Source of the DNA: Umbilicaria muhlenbergii
Taxonomy: Eukaryota; Ascomycota; Lecanoromycetes; Umbilicariales; Umbilicariaceae
Length of the DNA stretch: 64,000 nucleotides
Reading direction: 5' to 3'
Assembly (NCBI GenBank): GCA_000611775.1
Contig: KK106981.1
Span: 7,090,312 to 7,154,311 of the forward strand
The notes beneath the pieces are model-generated. The model ran no database searches, was not told where the DNA came from, and worked only from the letters and a program-made list of their open reading frames with translations. Each line of letters opens with the position of its first letter. Within the stretch, counting starts at the first letter, position 1. Shown one piece after another: positions 46,712 through 58,695 of this stretch. Made by a program: the position numbers and the translations under genes.

Positions 46712-49532
46712 ATGGCTTCTACCTTGTCTCCGCCGTCTCGGCCCCAAACAAACAATAGACACCCTACCGCTCCTTCTGTCATGACGGTCAACGGTCATTT
46801 CGCCAGTGCTAATGAGAAGGCAACTCCGGAACGGTATCAACATGGCATGCAAGTTATCAATGAGGATCAAGAATTCAAGTACGTCTCTGCAACTGACAGC
46901 TGCTCTGGGCCCAAGCTTCGTTCTGACGATGCATTCTCAAAAGCTCGAATCTCCCGTCGTATCTATCCCACGAAAAGGTGGCACAAGCTGGTTTCAACTA
47001 CCATCTTATCTCCGTCTTTGGCTCGCAATCTACTGGCAAGTCAACACTACTGAACCACCTCTTCGGGACCGAGTTCGACATTATGTCAGAGTCGGACCGG
47101 AGACAAACTACAAAAGGCATATGGATGTCTAAGAACAAAAGAGAGCATGCAGATGGAGGCGCGCAGAAGATGGCGAACAACATACTGGTCATGGACGTTG
47201 AGGGAACAGACGGCAGAGAACGAGGGGAAGACCAGGACTTTGAAAGGAAAAGCGCCCTCTTTGCGCTGGCTACTAGCGAGGTTCTCATAGTCAACATATG
47301 GGAGCATCAAGTCGGTCTGTATCAGGGCGCGAACATGGGGTTGTTGAAGGTTGTCTTCGAAGTCAACTTGGAACTATTCCTTAAGGATCAAAGGTAGGTG
47401 CTGTCCACATGTTCTTGTTGCATGCTTGTCTAATACTATGCCAGGTCGAATCCTCGGTCACTCCTGTTCTTCGTCATACGCGATCATCTGGGTACAACAC
47501 CACTATCCAACTTACGAAACACCCTTGTCCAAGACTTGACCCGGATATGGACAGGTCTGTCGAAGCCTCCAGGGATGGAGAAATCCAGGATTGAGGACTA
47601 CTTTGATTTTGCATTCGCAGCTCTGCCACATAAAATACTACAACCAGAGAAATTCGTGTCAGAGGTAGCAAAGCTAGGTACGCGGTTTAGAGAGGCACAT
47701 CGGGATCCGCGTCGAGATTCTCTGAAAGGAGACCAGGAGCTAGAGGGAGGTGTATTCTTGCCCGAGTACCATCGCCGGATTCCAGCAGATGGATTCTCAA
47801 TATACGCCGAAGGAGTGTGGGACCAGATTGTCAACAACAAGGATCTGGACTTGCCAACGCAACAAGAGCTGATGGCTCAATTCAGATGTGACGAGATCTC
47901 ACGGGAAGTCCTAGAGATCTTCGACGAGGCAATCCTACCCTTTGAGACCAAGCAGGGTGAAGGCACACGATCTGGAAAGCCTTTAGTATTAGGTGGTCTT
48001 GGTGCTGTGATGCGGACAGCAAGGATGAAGGCGGTTAAAAATTTCGAGACCGAGGCCAGCCGCTATCACAAAGGCGTTTATGGACGGAAAAAGTCTGAAC
48101 TCGAGGGCAAGATTGACGGACGGCTGAAGGCATTGTTCCTGGGTCAACTTTCTGCAGCGCACAAATCAGGCGTTAACGACTTCAGCGAAGCTGTTAGTGC
48201 GGCTGTCAAAGCTGGGCAGAAGAAGGGTGCCAGTTATGACTTCGCTGAGATTGTTGATCGGGAGAAGAAGTCAGCACTGAGCAGATACGACAAAGAAGCT
48301 AGAGGCGTGCTAGTTGAAGGTGCCCCATGGAGTAGTTACAAGCAGGAGATGTCACTGTTCCAGAAAGATCTTGACGAAGTCAGCGGTCGGTTGCGTAGGG
48401 AGGAAATGCGACGACTGGCCACACGAGTGGAAAGATGGGTTCGATCTCGATTGGGCGAATCTGTGGGCTTGGAGTTCAACGCACTTGGCTCTGGTCGGGG
48501 CGGTTCGGGGGCGCCGGAGACTGGAGAAAGACCGGCAACAGAGAAGGATATCTGGGATCGGATATGGGCCGTCTTTATCAAAACCGTGCAGGAAGCCGAG
48601 AGAAGATTCACCGATCGAGCCAAGAGCTTTGATGCTAGCTCGGATGAAGTGGATGTCGGTTTGTGGAGGCTACGGCGCAAGTCATGGGGTGTTCTACGCG
48701 CGAAGATTGACGAAGAAATGATGGAGGGAAATTTGTTACTTAAACTCCGGGAGAACTTCGAGGACAAGTTTCGATACGACGAAGCTGGTGTCCCGAGAAT
48801 ATGGAGGCCCACCGACGACATTGAGGGGTTATACACCAAGGCCCGCGAGTCTACTCTAACTCTTATCCCCTTACTTTCCCGCTTCCAGTCGGCACGCACG
48901 ACGGCGCCTCCGCCACTAGATCAATGGATAGGGCATGCCCCGCCGTCCGTCACACCTGCGGATGAAGAGGATCTGACACCGATTGGTGGGGTGGATGAGG
49001 AAGAGGGCAAGAGCTTGGAAGAAGAGATGACGATCCTGAGTGAGGCGAAACGACAGGATCTTACCGTTCGGTTCAAAAAGGCAGCCGATGGAGTCTACGT
49101 CGAGGCCAAGCGGAGCGCGATTGGTGGGATGACTCAGGTGCCGCTTTATTTCTATGGCTTGCTGCTCGCCCTTGGCTGGAATGAGATCGTCGCTGGTAGG
49201 GCCCCATTGAACATCACTGTCTTTTGTAGGTGGGGTACTAATACCGTGCTGTAGTGCTGCGCAACCCGGTCTATTTCATTTTCCTTATATTCTTGGGCAT
49301 TGGGGCATACGTCACATACACACTCAACCTCTGGGGTCCGATGTTCAATATGGCCAATGCAGCATCTCACCAGGCGCTCGAGGAAGGGAAGAAACGTCTC
49401 AGAGAGTTCTTGGAGTCTTCGGATACAGGGAGGCAGGCTATAGCTATGGCTGGTCAGGATGATATCCAGATGCAAAAGCTCAACGGCAAAGGACGGAAGG
49501 TGGAGGTTGAGGATGAAGATGATGAGATATGA
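46712..49532 (+). CDS. sey1: Sey1 / atlastin-like ER fusion GTPase
   Basis: Sey1 (RHD3/atlastin group) fuses ER tubules using GTP. Exons 46712-46878, 46944-47393, 47445-49195 and 49255-49532 encode 881 aa. The first splice creates [26 protein letters not shown]. The P-loop GSQSTGKST is at residues 82-90, the switch motif DVEGTDGRE follows, and IRDH provides the RD motif. The middle is helical. Two membrane spans near the C-terminus ([19 protein letters not shown] and [21 protein letters not shown]) are separated by the last intron, which sits exactly between them. The tail is charged. The start is at the ATG giving [11 protein letters not shown]; a later Met (MTVNGHF) is a less likely alternative. 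Confidence 0.95.
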
Positions 49533-49993
49533 AGACTCGGACTGCGTGGAGTAGAGAGGCGTGGGATGTAGGCAGGGGTAAAGCATTATATCTTATGAGC
49601 GAACAGGCCTTGGTGCATTAATAACAAAGTATCCAACCTGTACCATAGCATGGTCTATGAATTTGAAATAGAAAACAACGGTATCAATTACAGAGACTCT
49701 CTTAGGCTGTGTCTCGTACATGTGCCCGTTGCTACCACTGGTCAGCCCTATGCCTCTAACCTCGGCATAAGATATTACTGATGGCTTCCAGCTGTGCCTC
49801 ACTGCACCCACACTTGTAAGAGTGCTTTCTACCGTCTTTCATTCCAACTCTAGAAAATCATGGAATTCATCATCCGTCTAAGTCGTCATCTATAACATCT
49901 AATAAAGAAATACATCTGCATAAAACCCTCCATCAAATCCCCCTGTCCTCTGCCTTGCGCTTTCACGCGCTCTTACTCGTACTCCCTGCAACA
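49533..49993. other. Intergenic region, sey1 to THEM6-like gene
   Basis: Both genes run on the plus strand. No coding signal is seen in between. Confidence 0.5.
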
Positions 49994-51194
49994 ATGTCTT
50001 TATCCCTAGCGCGAATAAAGAGTCTCCTAGGTCTGTCGTCAGCAGGCGGTACATGGCGCCTCCTAGCCATCATCTTTGCTTTACTGAACCTAAAGAGTTG
50101 GCCTTTCGTATGGCATGTACGTCTCACCCTCCATCCCATCTTTCTACCAAAATCCCAAATCCCAAATCCCCGAGCCCCCTCTCATCATCCTCACTAACCC
50201 CCCCCCAAAGATCCGACTCCTCCACACCCTCATCCGACACATCCTCCTCTCCCCACCCGCCTTCACCACCCCTTCCGCCCTCTTCGCCCCCATAATTTCC
50301 TCCACCCGCTCCCCCCTCCTAGAATGCGACTACAACATGCACAAATCCAACAGCACCTACTTCGCCGACCTCGACATCGCGCGCAGCCACCTGGTGACCG
50401 CACTATGCGCCCGGGGAATGGGGGTCGTGCATCGGGCCATGCGCGCCGAGGAACTGAAACAGGGGAACAAAAAGGGGGGGATGGTGAAAGTCATGCTGGG
50501 AGGAGTGCATTGCGCGTTCCGCAGGGAGGTGCGGCCGTATCAGGCGTATGAGATTTGGACGCGGGTGGTGGCCTGGGATCGGAAGTGGTTGTATATCGTG
50601 AGCCATTTTGTGGAGAAGGGGGTTGTGAGGCCAGGGCATTCCATATTGCAGTCTGGACGGCGGAAAGAGCGGAGCCGGCGGATAGAAGGCCCACCCGGCG
50701 CGGAGAAGCAAAAGAACGACGCGACCACTAGCTCAGCGAATGGCCATGTCGCAGCGGGAGATACGACCACGCAATCACCACACCCGGCGATCCTCGCCTC
50801 GAGTATCGCGAAATACGTGTTCAAAAAGGGTCGTCTTACTATCCCGCCCGCTCGCATCTTGGAGGCGTCGAATCTCCTCCCTCCTGACCCGAACGCTTCT
50901 TCTCCTTCTTCCTCCGCAACGCCTTCCGCCACCACCTCCGCGGACACCGACGAGGCCGGTCTCGAAGCCAATGGTGCGGTGCAGACGCTCGCGGTCGAGG
51001 CGGTGGAGACCTTACTTGTTGAGAGTTTGACCGCGCAAGGCGACAATGACGGCGAGGGTTGGACATGGAAAGATATTGAGAGGGAAAGGGTTAGAGGCAT
51101 GAGGGTTGCGGGACTGATGGCTGAGTTGGATGGAAGGTTGGGTGGAGAGTTTAAAGGGGAGGGAGAGGAAGTGCTGGGACGGTACTGGGGGTAG
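49994..51194 (+). CDS. THEM6-like hotdog-fold thioesterase family protein
   Basis: Exons 49994-50116 and 50211-51194 encode 368 aa. The first exon gives an N-terminal membrane anchor (WRLLAIIFALLNLKSWPFVWH). The second holds blocks of the THEM6/4HBT-like family: LLECDYNMHKSNSTYFADLDIARSHLV, VMLGGVHCAFRREVRPYQAYEIWTRVVAWDRKWLYIVSHFVEKG. The D-Y-N-x-H-x-x-N-x-x-Y-F-x-D-x-D pattern is the hotdog core motif of this group. Fungal members are often named capsule polysaccharide biosynthesis protein, a label without direct evidence. The C-terminal part after about residue 210 is Ser/Ala-rich and variable. The substrate is unknown. Third-position composition shifts from C to G and back along exon 2. 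Confidence 0.8.
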
Positions 51195-51412
51195 GGGGGT
51201 TTTTCGCTTGGTTGATTGGTGGGTTGGGAGTACGAGCGGGGGAGTTTATGATAGATAGGTTGGCGGCGGGTATACTGACTGCGTAGAATAGAATAGATCG
51301 AAAAGCGTGGGTGTGTTTTAAAGTACAGGGTCTAGATCATTACAGTCTATTATTCTGCCCCAAGCAATCTCATTCCTCCAACCCCACTCCTTCTCTCCCA
51401 TATTTAACCCCC

Positions 51413-53750
51413 CTACTCCGGCACGATCACCCCCACACTCCTCCAGAAATCACAGCGCACCCCCCGCCCCCCCTCCCACGTATACGCGTTCACGAGTGTG
51501 AAATCGTTCTTCAGCCCGGGGTCTTCGTATTCGGTAACGTTGATGCCAGGTATGCCCATGGTCGAGTACGGCACCCCGCCCGTTTCATTCAGGTTTATTT
51601 GATAGGGTTCGTAATTAGTGTAGGGGGGCCAGTTACTTGCTGGGTTTGGAGACGAGGAAGTGGAGTTGGGGGAGTTAGAGGAGGAGGCACCGTTGGCAAT
51701 GGAGTTGGGAATGGACGGGTTGGAGGTTGTGATGAAGGCGCCCCAGATATCTAGTGGAGGGCGGGTTGTGTTAGCACTACGAAGATTGTAGGAAGGAGGT
51801 GGTGGAAGAGGAGGTGGAAAGGGGAAACCCAAGCGTACTCATAAAAGCTTTCTCGAAATCCGGCCCCTGGTTTGGTAAAGCCGGTCCGAGATAACCAGCC
51901 ACGTCATACCCGTGCTGGGCGGCGGGTACCGAGTATTGGTATTTATAGGACGTACGGCCGTTGCCGGAGAAAGCTTCGGCGAGCCAGTAGGAAGGGCAAA
52001 CGAAGGTCGTTTCGGCGTAGACATTCTGGATAATAGATTTAGTAAAGTATTGGAGTTGGAGGAGAGCCCCGTATGTTTCGAGAGAGTTGGGCGAGTCTTA
52101 CGTCTGCTCGTTGCTGTTGTCCAGTGCCGAAACTGCTTTCATTGAGGGCCGTAGGCCCGGTGTCGCCTAGAGTGGCAAAGTCGGGAGCATCGACGTCTAC
52201 GGATGCGTTTGTCGAGGGGTAGTAAAGAAGAACTTGGGCAATGTCATCGTTGGTGAACAAAGGAAAGGTGTCTCGCAGGAAGGCCACGAAGTCGTCTTCT
52301 GTGACGATGTTTTGTGGCACAAAGAATGGCCCTTCATTCGCGTTGTTCTGTGGAAAGGAATGCGTTAGCATTGTGCTGCCTCTCTTGAATTGAAGTATAT
52401 ACCCCTGAAAGCATATATCTTCCATTCACTTGCTTCTTGAGCAGTTGTTGACTAGGCAGTTGCTGGATGAATATGCCATCTGTAACTGGGAGGAACCCCC
52501 ATGTGCCGGGTTTGCTTGATGCGGAGATGTAGGCGCTGGCATTCTGTAGCGTCGTGGTGTCTTTATCAACGAGACATGCAAAGATGCTATTCTTGATATA
52601 GTTCTGAGCAAGACCATCAAAGCAGCCAGCGGCTTGGGCGAAGGCGTAGTATGATTGCGATGGCACAAAATCTTTATAGCCATATTGCATTGGCAAGTAG
52701 GGTGAAGAAGCGATGACCTGTTTAGCTGTAAGTAATTTGCAATTGCTTTGGTACACATAGATCGTACGTTGCTAAAAAGCGAATCTCCAAGATAACCCCC
52801 AAAAGCCATCGCCTGCAGCATGACTGAACCTCCACCGGCCGACTCACCACTAATGGTGACTTGTGAAGCGTTACCCCCGAAGAGGCCGATGTAGCTTTGT
52901 ACCCATTGCAAAGCAAAGTGCTGGTCGAGTAGGCCTGCATTGACAACTCCATACCTCATCATCTCGTCCGAGGACATAAACCCGAATGCACCAAGCTTCG
53001 CTTCAGTCAACATATTTGTCTGACCTGGGGGTGTCCATACTGACTCGATACTGGATCGCAACGCCAATGAAGTTGTTGTCGTTGGCATTAATGATTGCCG
53101 ACAAATCTGTATTTCCTTGCCCTAATCCATATCCACCCCCATCTAGGTTCGTTAGTATGGTAAAATGCAAAGCGGTGGACGAGCTCTAGGCTTACGGATC
53201 CAAACTAGGACCGGTAGGTTGTTTGCATTAGCTGGCGCAAATACGCTCAGGAATAGACAATCTTCGTCGCCGGTGAAAACGTAGCCTGCGGGGCTGCATC
53301 TTCGAGTTAGAGTCGTTCTCAAGCTCGTTAAATGCGAAAGTAACATACAATGGCGAATAGGGAGCCTGAGGGCATCTTGGGGGAAAAGCACTAGCCGGAA
53401 GAGTCTGTCCTCGATTTATGCTTGGGGCTTGCGGTGCCTGCCATCGCAACTGGCCCGTAGGAGGAGCCGCATAACGGATACTATACGAGAACATATGCAT
53501 CAGGAGAATCTGGCTAAGACTGAGTTGGTGAGTCTTACCCTTTGAATGTATGTAAGCCAGTCAACGTATCGTCCACGCCTTGGTACACTTCGTATCCAAG
53601 GTCGACAGTCAAAGACGAACTAGCGTTAAAGGACTTTTGTCTTCGGCTCAATAAAGTATCAAAAGGCCGAGGGTTGATATAAGGACTGGCGGATACAGCT
53701 GCGGCCACAACGGTGCAGAGAATGAAAAGCCTCACAGAACAGAACATCAT
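51413..53750 (-). CDS. Secreted type-B carboxylesterase/lipase
   Basis: Nine exons (53750-53539, 53480-53349, 53293-53196, 53142-53045, 52995-52768, 52717-52403, 52347-52102, 52025-51839, 51750-51413) encode 617 aa with every phase consistent. A signal peptide (MMFCSVRLFILCTVVAAAVSA) begins it. Family motifs are in order: FKGIRYAAPPTGQLRW, DEDCLFLSVFAPA, the oxyanion-hole HGGGYG (made by splicing exons 3 and 4), QYRLGAFGF, the nucleophile elbow GESAGGGS, and YKYQYSVPAAQHGYD with the likely catalytic His. N-glycosylation sites are many in the C-terminal part. The protein is probably an extracellular esterase of broad specificity. Eight introns make it the most interrupted gene here. Confidence 0.9.
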
Positions 53751-54457
53751 GTACTCGTACAGAAGCCTGGAGAGATGGAGACAGCTTTTGAGCTGTTACA
53801 GCACACGGCGAAGCCATCTTTGTTGTACCTGGGAAGGTAGCAGGCAGACCTGAGGCATGGAAATCCCGACGGCTTAGAAATGCTGCAGCTCAAAGGAGGA
53901 TCCGAACAGGATGATACAAATGGCAGCGAGCAAGGGAACGCGTCACGTAGAAGCGCCGTGGGGGTGCGCTTCCCCTACATTGTACCTGAACGTGGGCAGA
54001 CAGCCAAAGCATGTATATATATGTATTGTTGCAGGCTTGCAGGGAAGCCTCCCACTTTGCTCTGCATGCTCGGTTTCAGGCCCTGCTACGTGGCTGGAAT
54101 CGTTCAAGCATGCTCGTTGACCAGATTCGAACTGTCGTTGGCTGTGGGGAGATTGGGAGTCGACCTTTGGGTGCTAAGCCATGTTGGTAGAAGCGGCGGC
54201 AGCAATTCTTCCGGGCTGTGGCACCCTGCATTCGCACTATCAGAGCACCGCCTCTGTCTGTGTGTCCAGCAACCAGTCGTGCCAGTGTCTGACGCGCCGG
54301 CTGCAGGGTCCTGCTTATAAGAGAGCCAACGGCGCTTAAGCTAAACACTAGTCGAGCTCGGTTTATGACTTTAGTCGCCTCATCTACTCAAAATAGCGGT
54401 TAACAATCAAGTGAAATCTACTCTCACACAAAGCTTTTTCCGGATTTGATCTTGAGT
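53751..54457. other. Intergenic region upstream of the carboxylesterase
   Basis: Should contain the carboxylesterase promoter. An open frame at about 53880-54320 shows no recognisable feature. Confidence 0.45.
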
Positions 54458-54459
54458 TA

Positions 54460-54485
54460 CGGAACCGTGCACCAAAAGTCATGAC
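54460..54485 (+). repeat. Left terminal inverted repeat of the DNA transposon
   Basis: This 26-bp sequence is the exact reverse complement of 55638-55663. It is preceded by TA at 54458-54459. Confidence 0.92.
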
Positions 54486-54850
54486 CAGACGCTAAAAACG
54501 CCACCTGCATGCCCCCCCTGCCTTAGACTTTATTCCTAATCGGGTAATACTTCATAAATCGAAAGAGTTTTATGTTTCAGATAGGTGAGTCAATTCAGCA
54601 GCTTTCTAAGCATACTAACATGCGTATAGGAACTGTACACCTTGACAGCAGCCTCCTCACTGTTGCTACTACTCTCACTGCTGCTGCCGCCGCCCTCACT
54701 GCCGCCGCCGGCCCCCCCCCACCTATAAAAACTGGCTCGTCGCTGCTGCTGATGTCCACCAGCCTCAACCCCTCACCCCTGGCAGCCCAAGTCAACGAAG
54801 TGCTGCCAGAATTGGAGCACCCCCTTACTGCCAGCTAGGCCTCACTGGCG

Positions 54851-55190
54851 CTGTTCCACGCCTCACACGGCCTCGGCCCTCACGTCCTCAAGCCACACGT
54901 CCTCATCCTCAGCCTCTTGTCGGATGTACCTCGCTGTCAGAGGAGGTGGAGACAGGGCTTGCAGAGGAGCTTCTGGCAGTGGATGCTGACTCAGGGCTAG
55001 GCAGCTCAGGCCCTGCTGACGTTGTTTCACACCTCACAACGCCTCGCCCTCCACGTCCTTGAGCCACACGTCCTCATCCTCGCTCTCACCCTCTAGCTGA
55101 ACGTTCCTCGCTGGCAGAGAAGGCAGAGATAAAGCTTGTTGAGGAGCTTCTGGCAGAGGATGCTCGCCCAGGGGTAGGGGGCTCAGAGTC
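54851..55190. repeat. Diverged tandem duplication inside the transposon
   Basis: Two consecutive copies of about 170 bp (near 54851-55020 and 55021-55190) share words such as AGCCACACGTCCTCATCCTC and GAGGAGCTTCTGGCAG. The right copy holds the 3' end of the transposase fragment; the left copy is a degenerate duplicate of it. Confidence 0.7.
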
Positions 55191-55465
55191 TTGTCTGGCT
55201 TGTTCAGCATATTCAGGACTGCTTCTTCCTTGTCAGAAGTTACCATTTTGAGACGGCCAGAACAAGGAGCGTCTGCAACATATTCAGTCAATATTATCTT
55301 TGATTTCTCTGGATCGTAGCCTCTCTCTTGAGCAGTCTTCTTCAGGTGATTTACAGAACATATAGACAAGCCTGTCAAGTCTGCAACAATCTTTGTAGGG
55401 GCTCCATACTCTGCTAGGGCAAGGGCTTGAACTCTGGTCCCTGGATCATGTGATTTGACTACCAT
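55034..55465 (-). pseudogene. Tc1/mariner transposase fragment (DNA-binding part only)
   Basis: An ATG frame of 143 aa begins MVVKSHDPGTRVQALALAEYG and contains a helix-turn-helix (PTKIVADLTGLSICSVNHLKKTAQERGYDP) as found at the N-terminus of fungal Tc1-like transposases. After DAPCSGRLK and a short helical piece it turns into Pro/Leu/Glu-rich sequence and stops. A normal transposase of this type is over 300 aa, with a second HTH and a DDE/D domain, neither of which is present. It could at most bind ends, not cut. Confidence 0.75.
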
Positions 55466-55637
55466 ATTGCTGGATATTGAGTATTCTAACTGACTACGAA
55501 GTCTACTACTAAAGGAAGATATTCGAAGGCTCCCCTTTTCCTCACTGCCTTTTCAGGGCGAGAATCTACCCCCTGCCCTACCCCTGCCCTACTCCCTGCC
55601 ATACCCCTGTATGTGGCGCATGCACGAAAAGGCGCTA

Positions 55638-55663
55638 GTCATGACTTTTGGTGCACGGTTCCG
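55638..55663 (-). repeat. Right terminal inverted repeat of the DNA transposon
   Basis: Exact reverse complement of 54460-54485, followed by TA at 55664-55665. Confidence 0.92.
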
Positions 55664-55665
55664 TA

Positions 55666-57332
55666 CGCAGGGGTGTAATGTGAGTAATGAGTAAGCAGCT
55701 TGAGTTGTGGCTGAGCAACCCTGAGCTCGCCGTGAGCCAACATGAGCTAGCGTGATTGCGCCTGATTTCCTCCCTGAGCAGCATGAAGAGGGTCTGAAAT
55801 TGGGCCCTAATCAGCTCGTAGGGATGTGAGGTGTCAAGGACTGACTGGTCCTATTTTCGGGTTACAATCTTCCGTGGCTTAGCTCTTTGACCCCTGTGCC
55901 GGCAATGCTTTCCTTTCATCTACAGTCCTCAAGATCACTTGAATAATCAAATACACATATTTAGCTACTGGTAATAATCTTTGTAATTTTCGCGCATGAA
56001 CTTGGTACGGACCAAATATTCATCTAAATCTATGAAGCAGAGTTTAAAGGGTTCTGAGTATCTAGTTTTATCCATATCTCGAGTTGCAAAGAGAGTCTAC
56101 ATCGATAGACTCTCAGCTCACTGAACCATTATCCATGGCCCCTTCACAGTAGTAGCAGTAGGTTCACCAGCTTCACGGTAAAATTGGTCTATTCTGATTA
56201 AGCATGCTGTCACTCGATAGGCAAAGTAGGTTCAAAGATGACTGAAGGATCGAGAGGGTTACGTAGAACAAAACAACACCACGCAAGAGTACAGGATCCG
56301 CCACCGGGAGCGCCTCATAGACTAACGAATAGCTTGACAGAACACTCCCAAACGAGCCGGAGCTACGTATTACGGGCGATCCATCGTCGTTTCAAAGCAG
56401 GCTCAAGGAGTCACAAGCCCCTTGATGACGCATCTAGGGGCGAGTTGGAGGTATCTGATTGGAGAATGAAGCCGCCATGGGGGGTAGATTGGCCGTAATT
56501 GAGGGAGGCTGTGAGAAACCACAGCTAGCGGGTCGTACTATGCTGTGTAGGGAGTCAAATCATGCTCACCGGGAGGAGAAACGGAGGGATATCGTTCCGT
56601 CAAGCGCTTCTCTGCTGCCTAAATTGTGATGTGAGCGGCGCATGATGCATAGCGAGCATGGTATAGACAGCTAGTACCAGCGGGCCTTCAGAGCGTGACC
56701 TGATGGTGGAACAACAACGTCATCTGCGCAAGCTGAATGGACACAAGAGTCCTGGTATCCCTGTGATGGCTCATCATTTGGCGTCACAGCAGGTTGCTTA
56801 TCTGTGCCAACATGTCCAGGCACTCATTAGACCGAAGACCTAATAATAAGTCGTAGGGGTGATGCAACAGTAGCATCCGTGTGGTACCATGAGTTACTGC
56901 CTGGTGGCCATGACTGGGTAGCTCGACATTCATGCGAGCATGCTGTGATGGAGGTTGCATCAGCTACCACCTCTTCCGCATTGCCCAATAGGTCGGATGG
57001 CAGCGATGACAAAACGGTTAAACCACCCGCCGACGACTTTGCTGGTCAGGTGGTGGAGTTGATTAGCTGAGCTGAGGCTCACTTCTATTCGTTGGAGCGC
57101 AGGCAATATCCTGACAGTGCTGTCGCCGATGCGAAAGTATTGGTGATTAACTCAAGGAAAGCGGAGCAGTCTGAACAGTGAAGGTGCTTACGCTTAAGGC
57201 GAGTGGAAAGTCCTTAACACTCAATCGTAGCACATTGACAAGGCTAAGAATGCTAGATAGGAACAGTATAAGTGGTGTTAACCATATCTGCATGAGGTTG
57301 AAATTTCATTCACATCTTATAAATTTCGCTGA
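55666..57332. other. Intergenic region between the transposon and the kinase gene
   Basis: No supported gene. An 86-codon ATG frame at 56238-56498 (+) has no recognisable feature. The stretch may contain decayed repeats, but I found no matching ends within the window. Confidence 0.4.
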
Positions 57333-58377
57333 TCAATTCGACTCCTGTTCTGCATGCGGGGTGTTCTGTTCTGCCTCTGACGTCTCCTGTTCTGCCTCCA
57401 GCTTCTCCAGGTACATTAGTTTAGTCCAATCAAAGACGTTGTCATACTGGAAGTGCTGACGGCAGAACAAACCCTGGAATAGGCGTCGTAAACGTCTATA
57501 GTCGAGTCCCTTGTCCGAGCGGAGAAGCTCAAAGTACTTCTTGAACTCAATAGGAACACCATTGAAGAGACTGCGCTTCCTTGCTTGCCACTTCTCTGCT
57601 TGCTGCTTCTTCTTGAGGATCATCTTCTCTTTTCCCTTAGATTTACACTTTAGGCCCTCCCAGGGAAGTGAGCCTTTAAGGAAGTATAAGAGAACATATC
57701 CAAGAGATTCCATGTCATCGCGAGGGGATTGCTCTGCAATGGCACATTAGAAAGGTCGTCTATATAATGTGCTGCACTCACCTTTTCCCAGATGTGCGTT
57801 GATGCTGGCATATCGCAGCGTGCCGACCACGGAATACATGTGCCTGTCCGGGTCTTCAATCTCTTTAGCCAGGCCAATATCCGTCATATAGACAGTATTG
57901 CCTTGCGTGCCGATACCCATGAGTAGATTGTCCGGCTTAACATCTCTATGAATGTACCCCTTCGAATGAATGTACTGGAAGCGAGGGATGAGCTGGTCTG
58001 CAAGTAGCAGCACAGTCTTCAAGGAGAATTTCCGGCTGCAGTAGTTGAAGAGGTCCTCTAAGCTTGGTCCTAAGAGCTCAAATGCCATGACCCTGAACTC
58101 GCAGTCGGAGCCATACCAGTAAACATGAGGAATACCACTGCCTCCACCAAGTTGTTTGTAGATATCAACCTCATTTTCGAGTTGCGAAGGGTTAACTTGG
58201 TTGTATTCGAGTTTAAGAGCAACTTCTTGTCCGGATTCGAGGTGATGGCCTGCACGAGTTAGTCGTCTTGTCATGAATGTTACAGGAGATGCTCATACCA
58301 AGGTACACTTCGCCGTACGAGCCACCGCCAAGTCGACGGTCTAGCTGATATTTGTCTCGCACAATGAGAGGCTTCAT
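57333..58377 (-). CDS. Divergent casein kinase 1-like protein kinase
   Basis: Exons 58377-58299, 58249-57782 and 57733-57333 encode 315 aa. Kinase landmarks: glycine loop [12 protein letters not shown] (16-27), VALK with Lys 39, catalytic loop HRDVKPDN (127-134), and the CK1 signatures [11 protein letters not shown] and [39 protein letters not shown]. The metal-binding DFG is DIG (150-152) and several CK1-invariant positions differ, for example [18 protein letters not shown]. Asp is kept, so it may still be active. The C-terminus ends in a Glu-rich tail ([18 protein letters not shown]). It is too divergent to be the housekeeping CK1 and appears to be an accessory copy. It is head to head with the PD-(D/E)XK-like gene and beside a transposon. 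Confidence 0.85.
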
Positions 58378-58695
58378 GGCGGGAAAGAAGGGAATCGCAT
58401 GTCGGAAATCGCAATGTGTGCTTTTCACCGCATACAGCAAAGGTTGCAATCGTGGTGTGCAGGAAAACGGAGAAAACGGGGAAAACAGGAAATGAACGCG
58501 CGTGCTGCTCCAGGCGCTAAATATCGGCAGGGACCTCCCGGTTAATAGCCGGCGAATTGCAGCGACTTCATGTGTTAATGCCGCTGCCAAGCCCGTGCTT
58601 GAACTAGCGGCCCCCGCTCCGTCGCATTTCCCGGCGCGTACAGCAAACTTCCGTCGCAGATATCTATATACCCTCCCCTCCACCTTTTTACGGCC
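58378..58695. promoter_or_regulatory. Shared upstream region of the CK1-like and nuclease-like genes
   Basis: The two start codons face away from each other across 318 bp, so one region must serve both. A TATA-like stretch (ATCTATATACC) at about 58659-58670 lies close to the plus-strand start. Confidence 0.55.

Larger units (their letters stand above)
54458..55665. mobile_element. Non-autonomous Tc1/mariner-type DNA transposon
   Basis: Perfect 26-bp terminal inverted repeats at 54460-54485 and 55638-55663 (outer end CGGAACCGTGCACC) are each flanked by TA, the classic Tc1/mariner target duplication. The element between the TAs is 1,204 bp. It encodes only the N-terminal DNA-binding part of a transposase (55465-55034, minus strand); the DDE/D catalytic region is missing. 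The rest includes a diverged tandem duplication of about 170 bp and a GCC/CTG-rich patch. Identical ends suggest a recent insertion or selection on the ends, with mobilisation in trans by a full-length relative elsewhere in the genome. Confidence 0.88.

Noticed and set aside
54572-54838. 88-codon ATG frame inside the DNA transposon
   Set aside because: Product is Ala/Ser/Leu/Pro-rich and derives from CTG/GCC repeats; not a known transposon protein.
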